Source: Rhodobacteraceae bacterium D3-12 (GTDB lineage: Bacteria > Pseudomonadota > Alphaproteobacteria > Rhodobacterales > Rhodobacteraceae). From it: 64,000 bases of DNA. Where the stretch lies: NCBI GenBank assembly GCA_025916135.1, contig CP104793.1:3162001-3226000 (forward strand). The letters run 5' to 3'. Positions within the stretch are counted from its first letter, which is position 1. Each line of letters starts with the position of its first letter. Shown here piece by piece: positions 35,618 to 46,562 of the stretch. The notes under the pieces are model-generated. The model saw only the letters and a program-made list of their open reading frames with translations, was not told the origin of the DNA and ran no database searches. The position numbers and the translations under genes are program-made.

Positions 35618-38600
35618 TTAGTCAAAGATGAAATCGAATTGAGAATAGTTCTCACCAACTCCGATTTCGCTGATATCAACCCCTTCAAGCAGGATCGTAT
35701 CGGCGCCATCAGTGATCCTTGTCGATCCACCCCCTGCATTAGACAGGTGGGTGAGTAGATCGGCGAAATCCGTGATCCCAGAAACCCCGGAAAGGTCAAC
35801 TTTCTCGGCATCGTTGGCGCTAAAGTCTGTGATGGTGTCGTTGCCAAACCCGTTCACAAACACGAAGGTATCATCGCCCAAATCACCCGTCAGGCTGTCG
35901 TTACCAACGCCTCCAGTTAAGACATCGTCGGCCCGGCCACCCAGAAGCGTGTCGTTACCGCCACCACCCGAGAGCAGGTCGCCGTTGGCTTGATATGCCG
36001 CACCTACAGCACCCTGACCGGACATCAGCAAATCATTGCCTTCGCCGCCCGAGATCGTATCGACCTCGGCCGAGGAGAAGTCATCGCCGCCGGTGATGGT
36101 ATCGTTACCGTCGCCACCGGTCAGGCTATCAGCGCCATTACCGCCGTTCAAGTTGTCATGGCCGTCACCGCCTTCAAGCGTGTCCTGGCCATAGCTGTTG
36201 ATGCTAGCGGTCCCAGCATAAAGCACATCGTCGCCCAAGCCACCACTCATGCTGTCGTCGCCTTCACCTCCAGACAGAACATCATCCGCTCCGCCGCCGA
36301 GCAATGTATCGTCACCCGCATCGCCGGAAATCAAATCGCCATTGGCTTGAGATCCCGCACTTGCGGCCCCCTGACCAGACATAAGCAAGTCATTGCCCTC
36401 GCCGCCCGAGATCGTATCGACATCGGCCGAGGAGAAGTCATCGCCGCCCGTAATCGTATCGTTGCCATCGCCACCAGTCAGGCTATCGGTGCCATTGCCG
36501 CCGATCAGGCTGTCATCGCCATCACCGCCCTCAAGCGTGTCCTGGCCCAAGCTATTCATGCTGTCGGTCCCAGCATAAAGCGTGTCGTTGCCCAAGCCGC
36601 CCATCAGGCTGTCGTTGCCTTCACCGCCAGACAGAGAATCGTTCGCTTCGCCGCCGAGCAATGTATCGTCGCCCAAATCACCGAAGATCAGGTCACCATT
36701 GGCTTGGTATGCGACATCTACAATGGTCTGACCGGACATCAGAAAATCGTTCCCGTCGCCGCCGTAAATCGTATCGACATCTGCCGTGGAAAAGTCTGTG
36801 CCACCGGTGATCGTGTCATTCCCTGCGCCGCCACTCAGACTGTTTTCACCATCGCTTCCGACGACAAGGTCATTACCCTCACCGCCTTCGATCGTGTCCA
36901 AGCCATGGCTGCTAAAGCTGTCCGACCCAGCATAAAGCGTGTCGTCGCCCAAGCCGCCGGTCAGGCTATCGGTGCCGTATCCGCCCATTAGAAAATCATC
37001 CGCTTCGCCGCCGAGCAATGTATCGTCACCCGCTTCGCCGGAAATCAAATCGCCATTGGCTTGATACGCCGCACTTACAGCACCCTGGCCGGACATCAGC
37101 AGGTCATTGCCTTCGCCGCCCGAGATCGTATCGACCTCGGCCGAGGAGAAGTCATCGCCACCGGTGATGGTATCGTTACCGTCGCCACCAAACAGGCTAT
37201 CAGCACCATTGCCGCCAATCAGACTGTCATTGCCCACACCTCCATCAAGCGTGTCCTGGCCCAAGCTGTTGAAGCTGTCTGTCCCGGCATAAAGCGTGTC
37301 AGCGCCCAAGCCACCTGTGATGCTGTCGTTGCCTTCACCTCCAGACAGAACATCATCCGCGTCGCCGCCTTGCAATGTATCATCGCCTGCATCGCCGGAA
37401 ATCAGATCGCCATTGGCTTGCGTTGCCGCGCTGGCACCTATTTGCCCCGAATAAATAAAGTCATTGCCATCGCCGCCTGAGATCGTATCGACATCGGCCG
37501 ATGAGAAGTCATCGCCACCGGAGATAAGATCGTCGCCAGCGCCACCAGACAGGCTATTGGCCCCATTGCCACCGTACATTAAATCGTTGCCATCACCGCC
37601 CTCGAGCGTGTCGTTTCCGTAACTGTTGACGCTGAAGCTCCCAGCAAGAAGCGTGTCGTTGCCCAAGCCGCCGATCAGGCTGTCGGTGCCTTCACCGCCC
37701 ATTAGCGAATCGTCCGCTTCGCCTCCGAGCAATGTATCGTCGCCCGCATCGCCGTAGATCTGGTCACCATTGGCTTGATATCCGCCAGCTACAAAGGTCT
37801 GGCCGGACATCAGAAAATCGTTCCCGTCGCCGCCGTAAATCGTATCGACATCTGCCGTGGAAAAGTCTGTGCCACCGGTGATCGTGTCATTCCCTGCGCC
37901 GCCACTCAAACTGTTTTCACCATCGCTTCCGACGACAAGGTCATTACCCTCACCGCCTTCGATCGTGTCCCAGCCATAGCTGCTAAAGCTGTCCGACCCA
38001 GCATAAAGCGTGTCGTCGCCCAAGCCGCCGGTCAGGCTATCGGTGCCGTATCCGCCCATTAGAAAATCATCCGCCCCGCCGCCGAGCAATGTATCGTCAC
38101 CCGCTTCGCCGGAAATCAAATCGCCATTGGCTTGAGAAGCGGCACTAGTAGCACCCTGACCGGACATAAGCAGGTCATTGCCCTCGCCGCCCGAGATCGT
38201 ATCGACATCGGCCGAGGAGTAGTCATCGCCACCGGTGATGGTATCGTTACCGTCTCCACCAGTCAGGCTATCAGCACCATTGCCGCCAATCAGGCTGTCA
38301 TTGCCGTCACCGCCGTCAAGCGTGTCCTGGCCCAAACTGTTGACGCTAGCAGTCCCGGCATAGAGCGTGTCATCGCCCAAGCCGCCAGAGATGCTGTCGT
38401 TGCCTTCATCTCCAGACAGGACATCATCTCCCGCGTCGCCCATCAGCGTATCGTCACCATCCCCGCCATCGACCGTGTCGTTGCCGCCTTCTGGCACCAT
38501 AAACGGCGGGCTGCCGTGAATTGCCATTTCTGAGCCGCCGGTCACCAGGTTGACCATGCTTTCGCTGTTGGCATCCACGACCCAATGCTCGTGCAAGTTC

Positions 38601-39670
38601 ATAGGCTCTATATCAAAGTTAAACGCGTCTCGCTGGATCGTTGTGGTCGTGCGTGCATCACCAAAGATCCTGATATCGCCAAAATAGCCCACGGTGCGCT
38701 GGTTGGTCTGATCGTCGACCGCGCCGTCATCGTTATCTTGACCGAAAACCAACAGACCATTGCCACCGAGCCCGCCCGGGTCAAACGAGACGGCACCTTG
38801 GTATACGCCGTCAATAAGAAGGCTAACACTCGACTCGTGAGCATAGCCGTAGGTTCGCACCGAGATTCGGTGGACTTCGCCATCAAAAACGTCGGCGGCT
38901 GAAACGCCGAGGTTGCCGAAAGCTTCGTTGTAAAAGAAGTCAAAATCACCAAATAAATTTACATAGAGCCCGAACTCATTCTCCGTCCCCGGCAAACCGT
39001 AAGAAAACAGATGCGGCGCATCGCCTTCGGGTATGCCCCCTTCACTCTGGAACAGGAATTCAATCGTATTATAGGCTGGTGCGCCTGATGAAAAAATTGT
39101 GGCACTCAGGGCGTCGGTGCTCGCGCCGCCCGTGTTGAGCCCAATAAGATGGCTCGCACTATTTGGCGCGTCGCCATGCAGGAGGTCGTTACCGCTGCCA
39201 CCATCCACAACGTCATCGCCCACACCGCCAATGATACTGTCGCTCCCGGAACCGCCGTCGAGCACGTCATCGCCGCCGTTGCCGTATATCGTATCGTTGC
39301 CACTGTCCCCGGCAATTACGTCATCTGCACCAAGGTCACCCGCTGATTGATTGTAATTGTAGTCACCATAGATTTTGTCATCACCTGACCCGCCAAGCAG
39401 CGTGTCTTCGCCGGCTCTGAATTCAACGATTGAAGCGCCGATTGTACGCACATCACCCCAAATGAAATCATCGCCGCCGTTGCCCCCAATGAAATCATGG
39501 CCACCGCGGAACGTGCCTTCGACTGAGTAGCTCGATGAGGCAAGAGAGTCAGTGGTGTCCCCGGCGAGGGAATCGTCGCCACCACCGCCTAGCAATGTAT
39601 CATCACCGGCGAGGAGGGTTGATGTTGAATCAACCGAAAAGGCATCACCCCAGGCATGCGCTGACGACAA
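35618..39670 (-). CDS. RTX calcium-binding repeat protein, C-terminal part
   Basis: A 1,350-residue frame, the larger piece of a giant secreted RTX protein. Residues up to about 180 are GGxGxD nonapeptides ([15 protein letters not shown]). A LamG/concanavalin-like region follows at about 185-375 ([17 protein letters not shown]...YFGDIRIF). Roughly 800 residues of RTX nonamers come next, arranged in tandem ~120-residue superunits. The C-terminal segment ([27 protein letters not shown]) is typical of type I secretion substrates. Calcium folds the repeats outside the cell. The true start is probably at 41109, with the frame broken at a C7/G7 tract. Confidence 0.85.
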   Translation of the reverse strand: MSSAHAWGDAFSVDSTSTLLAGDDTLLGGGGDDSLAGDTTDSLASSSYSVEGTFRGGHDFIGGNGGDDFIWGDVRTIGASIVEFRAGEDTLLGGSGDDKIYGDYNYNQSAGDLGADDVIAGDSGNDTIYGNGGDDVLDGGSGSDSIIGGVGDDVVDGGSGNDLLHGDAPNSASHLIGLNTGGASTDALSATIFSSGAPAYNTIEFLFQSEGGIPEGDAPHLFSYGLPGTENEFGLYVNLFGDFDFFYNEAFGNLGVSAADVFDGEVHRISVRTYGYAHESSVSLLIDGVYQGAVSFDPGGLGGNGLLVFGQDNDDGAVDDQTNQRTVGYFGDIRIFGDARTTTTIQRDAFNFDIEPMNLHEHWVVDANSESMVNLVTGGSEMAIHGSPPFMVPEGGNDTVDGGDGDDTLMGDAGDDVLSGDEGNDSISGGLGDDTLYAGTASVNSLGQDTLDGGDGNDSLIGGNGADSLTGGDGNDTITGGDDYSSADVDTISGGEGNDLLMSGQGATSAASQANGDLISGEAGDDTLLGGGADDFLMGGYGTDSLTGGLGDDTLYAGSDSFSSYGWDTIEGGEGNDLVVGSDGENSLSGGAGNDTITGGTDFSTADVDTIYGGDGNDFLMSGQTFVAGGYQANGDQIYGDAGDDTLLGGEADDSLMGGEGTDSLIGGLGNDTLLAGSFSVNSYGNDTLEGGDGNDLMYGGNGANSLSGGAGDDLISGGDDFSSADVDTISGGDGNDFIYSGQIGASAATQANGDLISGDAGDDTLQGGDADDVLSGGEGNDSITGGLGADTLYAGTDSFNSLGQDTLDGGVGNDSLIGGNGADSLFGGDGNDTITGGDDFSSAEVDTISGGEGNDLLMSGQGAVSAAYQANGDLISGEAGDDTLLGGEADDFLMGGYGTDSLTGGLGDDTLYAGSDSFSSHGLDTIEGGEGNDLVVGSDGENSLSGGAGNDTITGGTDFSTADVDTIYGGDGNDFLMSGQTIVDVAYQANGDLIFGDLGDDTLLGGEANDSLSGGEGNDSLMGGLGNDTLYAGTDSMNSLGQDTLEGGDGDDSLIGGNGTDSLTGGDGNDTITGGDDFSSADVDTISGGEGNDLLMSGQGAASAGSQANGDLISGDAGDDTLLGGGADDVLSGGEGDDSMSGGLGDDVLYAGTASINSYGQDTLEGGDGHDNLNGGNGADSLTGGDGNDTITGGDDFSSAEVDTISGGEGNDLLMSGQGAVGAAYQANGDLLSGGGGNDTLLGGRADDVLTGGVGNDSLTGDLGDDTFVFVNGFGNDTITDFSANDAEKVDLSGVSGITDFADLLTHLSNAGGGSTRITDGADTILLEGVDISEIGVGENYSQFDFIFD
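35950..38450 (-). repeat. tandem ~357-bp repeats inside the RTX gene
   Basis: About seven units, seen from the recurring GCCATTGGCTTG phrase near 35982, 36342, 36703, 37060, 37412, 37769 and 38129. Spacing is 352-361 bp, or about 119 residues. Units alternate small sequence variants, which points to recent duplication or gene conversion. Confidence 0.85.
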
Positions 39671-39684
39671 AGAGGTTAGCGTGC

Positions 39685-41109
39685 TTAAGTCGATGAAATC
39701 GTCCCCCCCATGACCACCGAGCCAGTGTAGATGAGAACCACATCGCCACCAAATTGTGGTAGAAAATCATGTGGGTTGTCCGACGATGCGATAATAAGAT
39801 CGTCACCGCCAAATATACGCGCATTTGACTCCGTGTTATACGCGTCGCCGACCGCGACACTGGCAGTTCCATTGAGAGTGTCATTTCCGCCGACCAAGGT
39901 CGCCTCGTTGACGTCCAGCGCGTCCCCGAAGAAGAAGTTGACGCCAAGATCACCAGCCTCGAACGTATCGTCCTGACCGATTAACAGCGTTGCCGCACCG
40001 CTTAGATTACCGGCATCGCCACCAACTCTCTGTTGAAAGGTCGAATCGGTGCCAATAAAAGTTGTCTCTCCTGCCAGAACTTCGGCCCAGAAGGTGTCGG
40101 AATCCGTGCTTGTGCCGGTGAATGACAAATTGGACAGGTCTATATCAACCCCAGAGATAATGACGTCTTCACTGCCGCTATCGTAAAGGTCGATGACAAA
40201 TTTCTGGACTTGTCCGGCTGTCGGGATATTGCTCCCGTCTATCGCGATCCCATGACCAATTGCCGTGATTTTATGCCCGTTGGCAGAAATCCAAGAATAC
40301 GACGTGCCCGTAGAACTGTGGAAAGAGTCAAAAGTAATGTTTTGGGTTATTGACATATAGAATGATGGGCCGTCGTTATTGCTAAGGTCCACGACGGGCC
40401 CTGACGCGGTCTGATCGGCCTGCAAGCCGACATAGTTGATCACTTGGTCCAACTCAGCCTGGGTCAACCCCTCGAGCCGGTCCGCGGTGGGGACAACGAA
40501 GCTTTGGACATCTTCGGTGCCATCGGCAAAATTGTCGTTTTGCTGCGCATACATCATGAAAGAGATGGATTCACCGGGTTCAACCGTGATGGTATCATAG
40601 CCGTGTGTAAAGCCGCCAGTTGAGACCAATGAGGTTGGCGTCAAGCTTCCGTCACCAAAGAAAATTCCGACCACCGGGTCCGAGCCGCCGTTGCCAGTCG
40701 CGCTGTCATCCGAGATGATATAGGTGTCATCCGCCGCCTGCACCGTGTCGCCGCTGGAGCTCGCCAAAACCGTGTAATTTGAATCAGCGCCGGAGTTGTG
40801 GCTGTAGCTCAGGTCAAAGGTGATCGCCGCGCCGGTGTTGTTGGTAAAAGTGTCGAAAAACCGCGCATAGCCCTGCGTTTCAGAGACGTAAATCTTGCGC
40901 GAAACATCAAGCCCGCTGGTATGGGTGCCAACAGTCTCGTGCTGGCGGCCATTCATGCTCTCGATCGATTGCGTTGCAGACGTGGCAAACCAAGAAAGAC
41001 CAAACGCACTGTCAAACGCGTCATCCGTGCCGTCGAGAATCTCTCCTGTGTTCCTAATGTCCCATTCGAACCCGTCGCCATCTTCAAGATTTACGGTAAA
41101 AGTGGCCAT
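39685..41109 (-). CDS. RTX protein N-terminal part, split by a frameshift
   Basis: A 474-residue frame beginning [20 protein letters not shown]. It is an acidic, beta-rich N-terminal domain without a Sec signal peptide, as expected for a type I secretion substrate. It ends in RTX-like GGxD pieces and then [12 protein letters not shown]. One more G in the run at 39703-39709 (complement C7) would continue it as [20 protein letters not shown] directly into the downstream 1,350-residue frame, giving about 1,830 residues. Either a sequencing error or a slipped-strand on/off switch explains the break. Confidence 0.8.
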   Translation of the reverse strand: MATFTVNLEDGDGFEWDIRNTGEILDGTDDAFDSAFGLSWFATSATQSIESMNGRQHETVGTHTSGLDVSRKIYVSETQGYARFFDTFTNNTGAAITFDLSYSHNSGADSNYTVLASSSGDTVQAADDTYIISDDSATGNGGSDPVVGIFFGDGSLTPTSLVSTGGFTHGYDTITVEPGESISFMMYAQQNDNFADGTEDVQSFVVPTADRLEGLTQAELDQVINYVGLQADQTASGPVVDLSNNDGPSFYMSITQNITFDSFHSSTGTSYSWISANGHKITAIGHGIAIDGSNIPTAGQVQKFVIDLYDSGSEDVIISGVDIDLSNLSFTGTSTDSDTFWAEVLAGETTFIGTDSTFQQRVGGDAGNLSGAATLLIGQDDTFEAGDLGVNFFFGDALDVNEATLVGGNDTLNGTASVAVGDAYNTESNARIFGGDDLIIASSDNPHDFLPQFGGDVVLIYTGSVVMGGTISST

Positions 41110-41638
41110 TATGCTTTCCCTTTTAAAATTTCCCGAACTGAGCCAAGAGCAGCATGGGGACGATGGAAGCCAATGCCCAACAATCCGCTGATGATCAAAT
41201 TCAGTTCAATTAATCCGATTTGATGCAAACACTTGCACGCGCGGCTACCGCCGTTTGGTTTCATTTTTTTCAATCAACTGCGGCATTCTAGCACGGGATG
41301 CTGATAGGTCAAATTTTATGATTGCGCGTTGACGGGGGCGGTCTGCTGTTGGGTCTGTCGGCATTAAGGGGCCGCATTGCGAGCGGTGTCACAGGCCGCA
41401 AGGCCGCTAAACGGTGCGCTAATTGGTGAGGCTTTTCAGGAGCTTGCTCTGTTTTTACCCTGTGCTTGTCTGTGCTGGCCCCGGCGTAGGCTCTGGCGCG
41501 CGGGTTGCGGTAGGGTCGACATTCACATGGTCGCGCCGGTCTTTGGTCACGGCGAGGTCAGGGTCAGGGTCGGTGCCAGGCAGGGCAAACGCGGGCGCAT
41601 GTCGTGGGTGAATTGGGCCATGCGCCCGGCGCGAGTGC
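41110..41638. other. intergenic region: RTX promoter side and livF downstream side
   Basis: These 529 bases contain no convincing gene. The part near 41110-41300 is A+T rich and must hold the RTX promoter. Frames on the plus strand toward 41720 are antisense to livF. Confidence 0.45.
41224..41237. promoter_or_regulatory. candidate operator TGCAA-ACAC-TTGCA before the RTX gene
   Basis: A perfect 5-bp inverted repeat with a 4-base spacer, 115 bases upstream of the RTX start codon. The cognate regulator is unknown. Confidence 0.4.
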
Positions 41639-42296
41639 TTAGGCGGCGGTCAGAACGCCGCGTTCGATCTGAAGCGTTTCATCGGCGATTTCATCGAGCA
41701 GCTTGGGGGACGATTCCGTGATCAGCAGCGCGATGTCGGGCCGGTGCTCACGCAGTTTCGACAGCGTGCGCGCGTATTCAAGCGCCAGCGCCGGGGCGAG
41801 CCCCTGAAACGGTTCATCAAGGAACAGCACCTTGTCCGCCACCATCAGCGCACGACCAAGCGCCACCATCTTGCCCTGCCCGCCTGACACGCCGCCGCCG
41901 GGGCGCTGGCGCAGATTGCGAAGCTCTGGCAGGAACTCATAGACCTCTTCGAGCCTGCGTTTGCGTTCCGCAGCAGGCAGGTTCAGAGCGAGCGCCGGAA
42001 GCAGGATGTTGTCTTCGATTGTGAACTCGCCAATGAGGCGGCGATCTTCGGGGGAATAGCCGATCCCGAGGGCGGCGCGCGCATGGCTGGGTAGGTCATG
42101 CACCGCAGTGCCGTTCAGCCGGATCACGCCCTTTTGCCGTGGCAAAAGCCCCATGATCGCGCGCAGGGTTGTCGTTTTGCCCGCGCCGTTACGGCCGATC
42201 AGAACGGTGCAGACACCGGCCTTCAGATTGAACGCCAAGTCCCGCAGGGACCTGAACGCCCGCGATCTCGACAGAAAGGTCTTTGACTTCAAGCAT
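41639..42296 (-). pseudogene. livF: livF-type ABC transporter ATPase, frameshifted near its start
   Basis: Cytoplasmic ATPase of a branched-chain amino acid type (HAAT) importer. From ATG 42296 the frame reads MLEVKDLSVEIAGVQV and is then broken by one extra base at 42247-42249 (GGG where GG is needed). The rest, LRDLAFNLKAG onward, is intact in another frame: Walker A GRNGAGKTT, signature VSGGQGK, Walker B VLFLDEP. The start overlaps the livG stop by one base. Internal initiation at 42292 would give a protein with a foreign N-terminus. A sequencing error is quite possible. Confidence 0.85.
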
Positions 42297-43039
42297 TATA
42301 TTGCCCCCACCACACTTTTCAGAACGCGCGGATCTTTCATGACCGTATCCGGGTGCCCTTCGGCCATGACCTGACCGGCCTCCCAGACCACAACGCGATC
42401 GGCGTATTTTTCAACGATTTCCATGTCATGTTCGACAAAGAGCGCGGTGATGTTCTGCGCCCTCATGGCCGTCATGAGCGTATCCATCAGTGGAAACCGC
42501 TCAAGCGCGGACACGCCACTTGTTGGCTCGTCCAGCAGCAACAGGCGCGGTCGGAGCGCCATGGCCACTGTGACATCAGCCAGTTTGCGCAGCCCTTCGG
42601 GCAAGGCCCCGGCGAGGGTGTTGGCGTGCTCTTTCAAGCCGAGCAGTTCAAGCAGTTCCATCGCCTCGTCGATATAGGCCGGGCGCGTCAGCGGCGTGAG
42701 CATCTCCCAGATGTTGCGATGGGCGGCAAGCGCGAGCATCACATTCTCGATGACCGTATGTTCGGTGAACAACTGCGGGATCTGAAAGGCCCGCGCGATC
42801 CCTTTGCGCGCAATCGTGCGCGGTGGCATCGCCGTGATCTCGCGATCTTCGAGCCAGACAGACCCGGCATTCGGGCGCAGATAGCCGGTGCATAGGTTGA
42901 GAAATGTCGTCTTGCCCGAGCCATTCGGCCCGATGATTGCAACGAATTCGCCCTCGTGAATAGTCAGGTCCACGCCGTCCGCAGCCTTGACGCCACCAAA
43001 GCTCACCTCAAGCCCTTGTGCTTTCAACAATGGTTTCAT
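42296..43039 (-). CDS. livG: livG-type ABC transporter ATPase
   Basis: A 247-residue ATPase: Walker A GPNGSGKTT, the LivG-type insert with ARTFQ-like ARAFQIPQLF, a degenerate signature around EGLRKLADV, Walker B LLLLDEP and H-loop VEHDME. ATG 43039 starts MKPLLKAQGLEVSF; the longer open frame upstream is antisense-like extension through livM. It overlaps livM and livF by single bases, so the five liv genes are co-transcribed. Confidence 0.92.
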   Translation of the reverse strand: MKPLLKAQGLEVSFGGVKAADGVDLTIHEGEFVAIIGPNGSGKTTFLNLCTGYLRPNAGSVWLEDREITAMPPRTIARKGIARAFQIPQLFTEHTVIENVMLALAAHRNIWEMLTPLTRPAYIDEAMELLELLGLKEHANTLAGALPEGLRKLADVTVAMALRPRLLLLDEPTSGVSALERFPLMDTLMTAMRAQNITALFVEHDMEIVEKYADRVVVWEAGQVMAEGHPDTVMKDPRVLKSVVGAI

Positions 43040-43995
43040 CACAGTTTCGGCTCCCCTTTGTGGTCCTTGATGCCGGACAGCTTTTCGACAAGGCCAAACA
43101 GGCCGCGCGGCAGGAAGAAGATCACGACAAGCAGGGTAACCCCGACGATCATGTTCCAGGCCTCGGCAAAGTATCCGACGGCCGCAGTGTGAACGACTTC
43201 GAGAAAGACCGAGCCGAGGAACGGTCCGGCGATGCCGGCGATCCCGCCCAGAACCGCAGTCAGAACAAAGTGGCCGCTTTCCGTCCAGAAGGCGTATTCC
43301 GGCAGGACGTGTCCGATCGACGTGGCCGCGATGGCCCCGCCCAAACCGGCAAGCGCCGCCGAGAGGCCATAGCCGACCAGAAGCACCGACCACGCCGATA
43401 CGCCAAGATATTCGAGGCGTACTTCATTGGTGTGAACCGCCGAGAGCGCATGGCCCAGCGGGCTGTGCAGGTAGCGGTGCACGACAAAGCCGACCACAAC
43501 CACCAACAGCAAGGCGATGTAGTAGAGCAGAGTGTCAAACGCCGCCTTTTCCAGCTCAAACCCGAAGGCCGTTGGCACCGGCACGCCGATCCCGTCGGTG
43601 CCGCCGGTGATGCCGTAAAGCTTGGACACAAGCGCATAGGCGACCATCGACACCGCGAGATTGAGCATCGCGAAAAAGATCGCGCGATAGCGGACAAGGA
43701 ACATCCCGACAATCAGCCCGACAACCGCGGCAAGCACGGTCGATGCCAGCAGGATGAGAACGATGTCCGTCACCCCCAGCCGCGTGGCGAGGAAGGCCGC
43801 GCCATAGGCTCCGGCGGCAAAGAACATCGCATGACCGAGCGAGATCAGCCCCGCGCGCAACAGCAAGGCCACGCCCAGCGCCGCGAACCCTTTGGCCATG
43901 GCGATGGTTAGCACGAACTGGATCGAGGGAAACGCCAGAGGCGCGAGCATCATCGCAACAACGCCGCCGGCAAGTATGGTGTGAAATCTGGTCAT
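43039..43995 (-). CDS. livM: livM-type ABC permease
   Basis: A 318-residue inner-membrane permease with about eight to ten hydrophobic segments, the LivM motif SLGHAMFFAAGAYG near residue 52 and the EAA-like GLGGAIAATSIGHVLPEY segment. It pairs with the LivH homologue to form the channel. The stop and start overlap with neighbouring genes. Confidence 0.92.
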   Translation of the reverse strand: MTRFHTILAGGVVAMMLAPLAFPSIQFVLTIAMAKGFAALGVALLLRAGLISLGHAMFFAAGAYGAAFLATRLGVTDIVLILLASTVLAAVVGLIVGMFLVRYRAIFFAMLNLAVSMVAYALVSKLYGITGGTDGIGVPVPTAFGFELEKAAFDTLLYYIALLLVVVVGFVVHRYLHSPLGHALSAVHTNEVRLEYLGVSAWSVLLVGYGLSAALAGLGGAIAATSIGHVLPEYAFWTESGHFVLTAVLGGIAGIAGPFLGSVFLEVVHTAAVGYFAEAWNMIVGVTLLVVIFFLPRGLFGLVEKLSGIKDHKGEPKL

Positions 43996-44894
43996 CAGAT
44001 CCTCCGGGTCGCGCCGCTGCCGAACAGGCCATAAGGCCGCACGATCAAAACGACGAGCATGACAAGATAGGGGGCGACCGCATCAAGCGCGGGGGCGAAA
44101 TAGATCGCCAGCACCTTGGCGACAGCGACGATGATCGAGGCAAGGGCCGCGCCTTCGACCTGTCCAAGGCCACCGACAGCGGCAACGGCAAAGGCCAGCA
44201 CCATGGTTTCAGCGCCAAGGCCGGGCGATACGCCGGATGTCGGGGTGGCCAGCGCCCCGCCCAGGGCCGCCAGAAAGACGCCGATGGTAAAGGCGATCAC
44301 GAACATCTTGCCCGTGTCGATCCCCATCGCCTGTGACACTTCGCGGTCTTCGACGACCGCCGCCAACAGCTTGCCAGTGCGCGAGTAAGCGATGAACACC
44401 TTCAGCGCGATCAGCACGATAATCGCGAATGCGATCAGCAGCAGTTGATAGTTGAGATAGACGATCCCGCCGAGTTGGGTGATCCCCAGAAGTGCCATCG
44501 GTGTGTCCTGATAGACCGACTGCACGCCGAAAACCATGCGCTGCAGGTCTTCGAGGATCAGGAACAGGGCGAAGGTCACCAGCACCTGCACCGCTTCGCT
44601 TTTGTCATAGGTCCACCGCACCAACAGCTTTTCGATCAGCGGGCCGAACAGCAGGGCGACAAATGCCGCCGACAGCAACAGCGCCGGAAATGTGAGCCAC
44701 GCAGGCAGGCCGGCAGCGATGATCCACATGCCGACGCTGGCGGCAACATAAGCGCCGATGGAATACAGGCTGCCGTGGGCAACATTCAGAATGCGAAGGA
44801 CGCTGAACACCAGGGTCAGACCCACCGCCACGAAGAAGATCAGGGCGGCATTGGCGAGCGCGTCGACCGCCAAGGGGATGATTGATTGTAGCAT
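43995..44894 (-). CDS. livH: livH-type ABC permease
   Basis: A 299-residue inner-membrane permease with LivH features: ILNVAHGSLYSIGAYVA near residue 35 and the conserved loop RTGKLLAAVVEDREVSQAMGID near 171-192. It is separated from the binding-protein gene by a strong hairpin, an arrangement that usually raises binding-protein expression relative to the membrane parts. Confidence 0.92.
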   Translation of the reverse strand: MLQSIIPLAVDALANAALIFFVAVGLTLVFSVLRILNVAHGSLYSIGAYVAASVGMWIIAAGLPAWLTFPALLLSAAFVALLFGPLIEKLLVRWTYDKSEAVQVLVTFALFLILEDLQRMVFGVQSVYQDTPMALLGITQLGGIVYLNYQLLLIAFAIIVLIALKVFIAYSRTGKLLAAVVEDREVSQAMGIDTGKMFVIAFTIGVFLAALGGALATPTSGVSPGLGAETMVLAFAVAAVGGLGQVEGAALASIIVAVAKVLAIYFAPALDAVAPYLVMLVVLIVRPYGLFGSGATRRI

Positions 44895-45002
44895 TGTGTT
44901 TACCTTAACTCGGGCACGAACGCGGGCACGGAATTGAGTACAGATTTGGGGGCGGGCTGGGGCGGAGACGGGCTTTTACATGGAGCACCCGGCACCGCAA
45001 GT

Positions 45003-45034
45003 GCAGGACCCGCAACCTGTGCTGCGGGTCCTGC
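45003..45034. terminator. 12-bp hairpin between livK and livH
   Basis: GCAGGACCCGCA pairs perfectly with TGCGGGTCCTGC around eight bases. There is no T tract, so it more likely stabilises the livK message or attenuates read-through into livHMGF than stops transcription completely. Confidence 0.65.
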
Positions 45035-45048
45035 CATTTCATGTTGGC

Positions 45049-46340
45049 TTACTTGTAGCTACCTGGATCGGGCAGTTTGTCGAGGATCGACGGCGTGAGC
45101 GTGCCGATCCAGCCAAGCGGTCCTCTCCGAGCGGCGGCAGCAAAGTCGCGCCATCATAGCGCACCATGTTGCCGAGCACTGGATAGTCGATACCTTCAAC
45201 GATCGTTGTCGTGCCGACGACCTGATCTACGATACCGTCGTTATCCTCACGGAAACGCATCTTGCCGGTCATCGTGTCCATGCTGAGACCTTCCATAGCG
45301 CCGACCAGTTCGGCATGGGTGGGCCATGTGCCGCCGTTGGTTTTCATGGCCGTTTCATAGGCGGCCTGCATCACAAGGAAGGCATTGGCCATCTTCACCG
45401 CCGGAAAGACCGGATCTTCGCCGAATTTCGCTTTGTAGGCGGCGGCGAAAGGCTCGGCTTTGCCGATTTTTTGCGCGTCCGGCGATCTCCACCAGCCGTC
45501 ACCCAGCACGCCGACGATCACGCCTTCGGGCAGGTTAGAGCGTTGCAACACCGTTTCGCCAAGGGCGAGAACCGCTTTGCTCTGGGCGAAAATGCCGCGC
45601 GGCTGGGCCTGACGGATGAAGTTTTCAAGGTCGCCACCCCAGAGGTTCGAGAAGATCACGTCTGGGCGTGCCGCCGCGAGGCGCGAAATTTCGGTCTGAT
45701 AGGTGGCTGAGCCCAGTTTGGGGAACAGTTCGGCCACGACTTCGGCTTCCGGCTTTACGGCCTTGAGCGTTGCCTTGACGATTTCGGCGGCGTCATGGCC
45801 AAAGGAGTAGTCCGGGTTGATAATCGCCACGCGCTTTACGTCCGGATTTTCCTCAAGAAAATAGAGCGTATAGGCCATGAATTCGGCAATCGTGTTGCCG
45901 TTGGGGCGATAGAAATAGTCGTAATTCTTTTTGTAAAGCTGGTGCGTGTCGCAGTTCCAACCAACCGTTGGCACCTGCAATTGATCCGCGATCGGTGCCA
46001 GAGCCAGACAGTTGCCAGACGACAGCGCCGCGATCATGAAGTCGGTCTTGCCTTCGGCCAAGCGGCGGTATTCCGAGATCACACCTTCGGCGCCTTGCGC
46101 CTCGTCTACAAAGGTGGCCGCGATCGGCACGCCGGCAATGCCGCCGTTTGCGTTGATCTGTTCGATCATGATTTCTGCGCCCTGCCGTCCCGGCATGCCA
46201 TAGGCTGCCGCCGGTCCCGACATGAACGTGAAGACGCCGATGTCAATGCTCTCGGGCTTGTCCTGAGCCATCACGGATGTCGCCAGCGTTGTCAGGGCCA
46301 AGGCCGCAATGGCCAGGGTCTTTTGTCTGAAGTGTTGCAT
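45049..46340 (-). CDS. livK: periplasmic substrate-binding protein, C-terminus frameshifted
   Basis: A type I periplasmic binding protein with signal peptide MQHFRQKTLAIAALALTTLA...VMA and mature start QDKPESIDIGVFTFMSGPAAAYG. About 430 residues when read to the TAA at 45049-45051. One C is missing at 45119-45120. As given, the frame ends at 45039 in a basic tail, but the corrected frame reads GEDPLGWIGTLTPSILDKLPDP to SYK. It is the receptor of the livHMGF importer. The divergent ligand pocket gives no substrate; the neighbouring HpaB/amidase genes suggest an aromatic or amide compound rather than an amino acid. Confidence 0.85.
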
Positions 46341-46432
46341 TCTACTTCCCCGTTTTGCTTTTCATCTTGGTTTCGCGGCGTTTTTCCAAAGAGCGGAGCG
46401 GGTTAGCCCGGCAAGCTCTAAATAAAAACGCT

Positions 46433-46446
46433 TGTGATATATCACA
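46433..46446. promoter_or_regulatory. palindromic operator TGTGATATATCACA (liv/DUF2848 side)
   Basis: A perfect 14-bp palindrome in the divergent region between livK and the DUF2848 gene. A copy with one mismatch lies at 52285-52298 in front of the marR operon. The site is the probable operator for the cluster's MarR or GntR protein. Confidence 0.7.
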
Positions 46447-46562
46447 TAATGATTGTAAAACCGATCCTGTCAAGACGGTTTCCGATGCGGCCCGCCCAAA
46501 ACGTACAGAATTCAACAGCGCGTCCGAAAAACCATCAAATTGCTAAAGAAAAGGAACACTCC

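Noticed and set aside
35950-38450. Possible CRISPR array from the regular repeats
   Set aside because: The period is about 357 bp, the whole unit is coding, and there are no short identical repeats with unique spacers.
35990-38533. Several repeated plus-strand frames opposite the RTX gene
   Set aside because: They arise only because the RTX repeats are periodic; the protein they would give matches no family.
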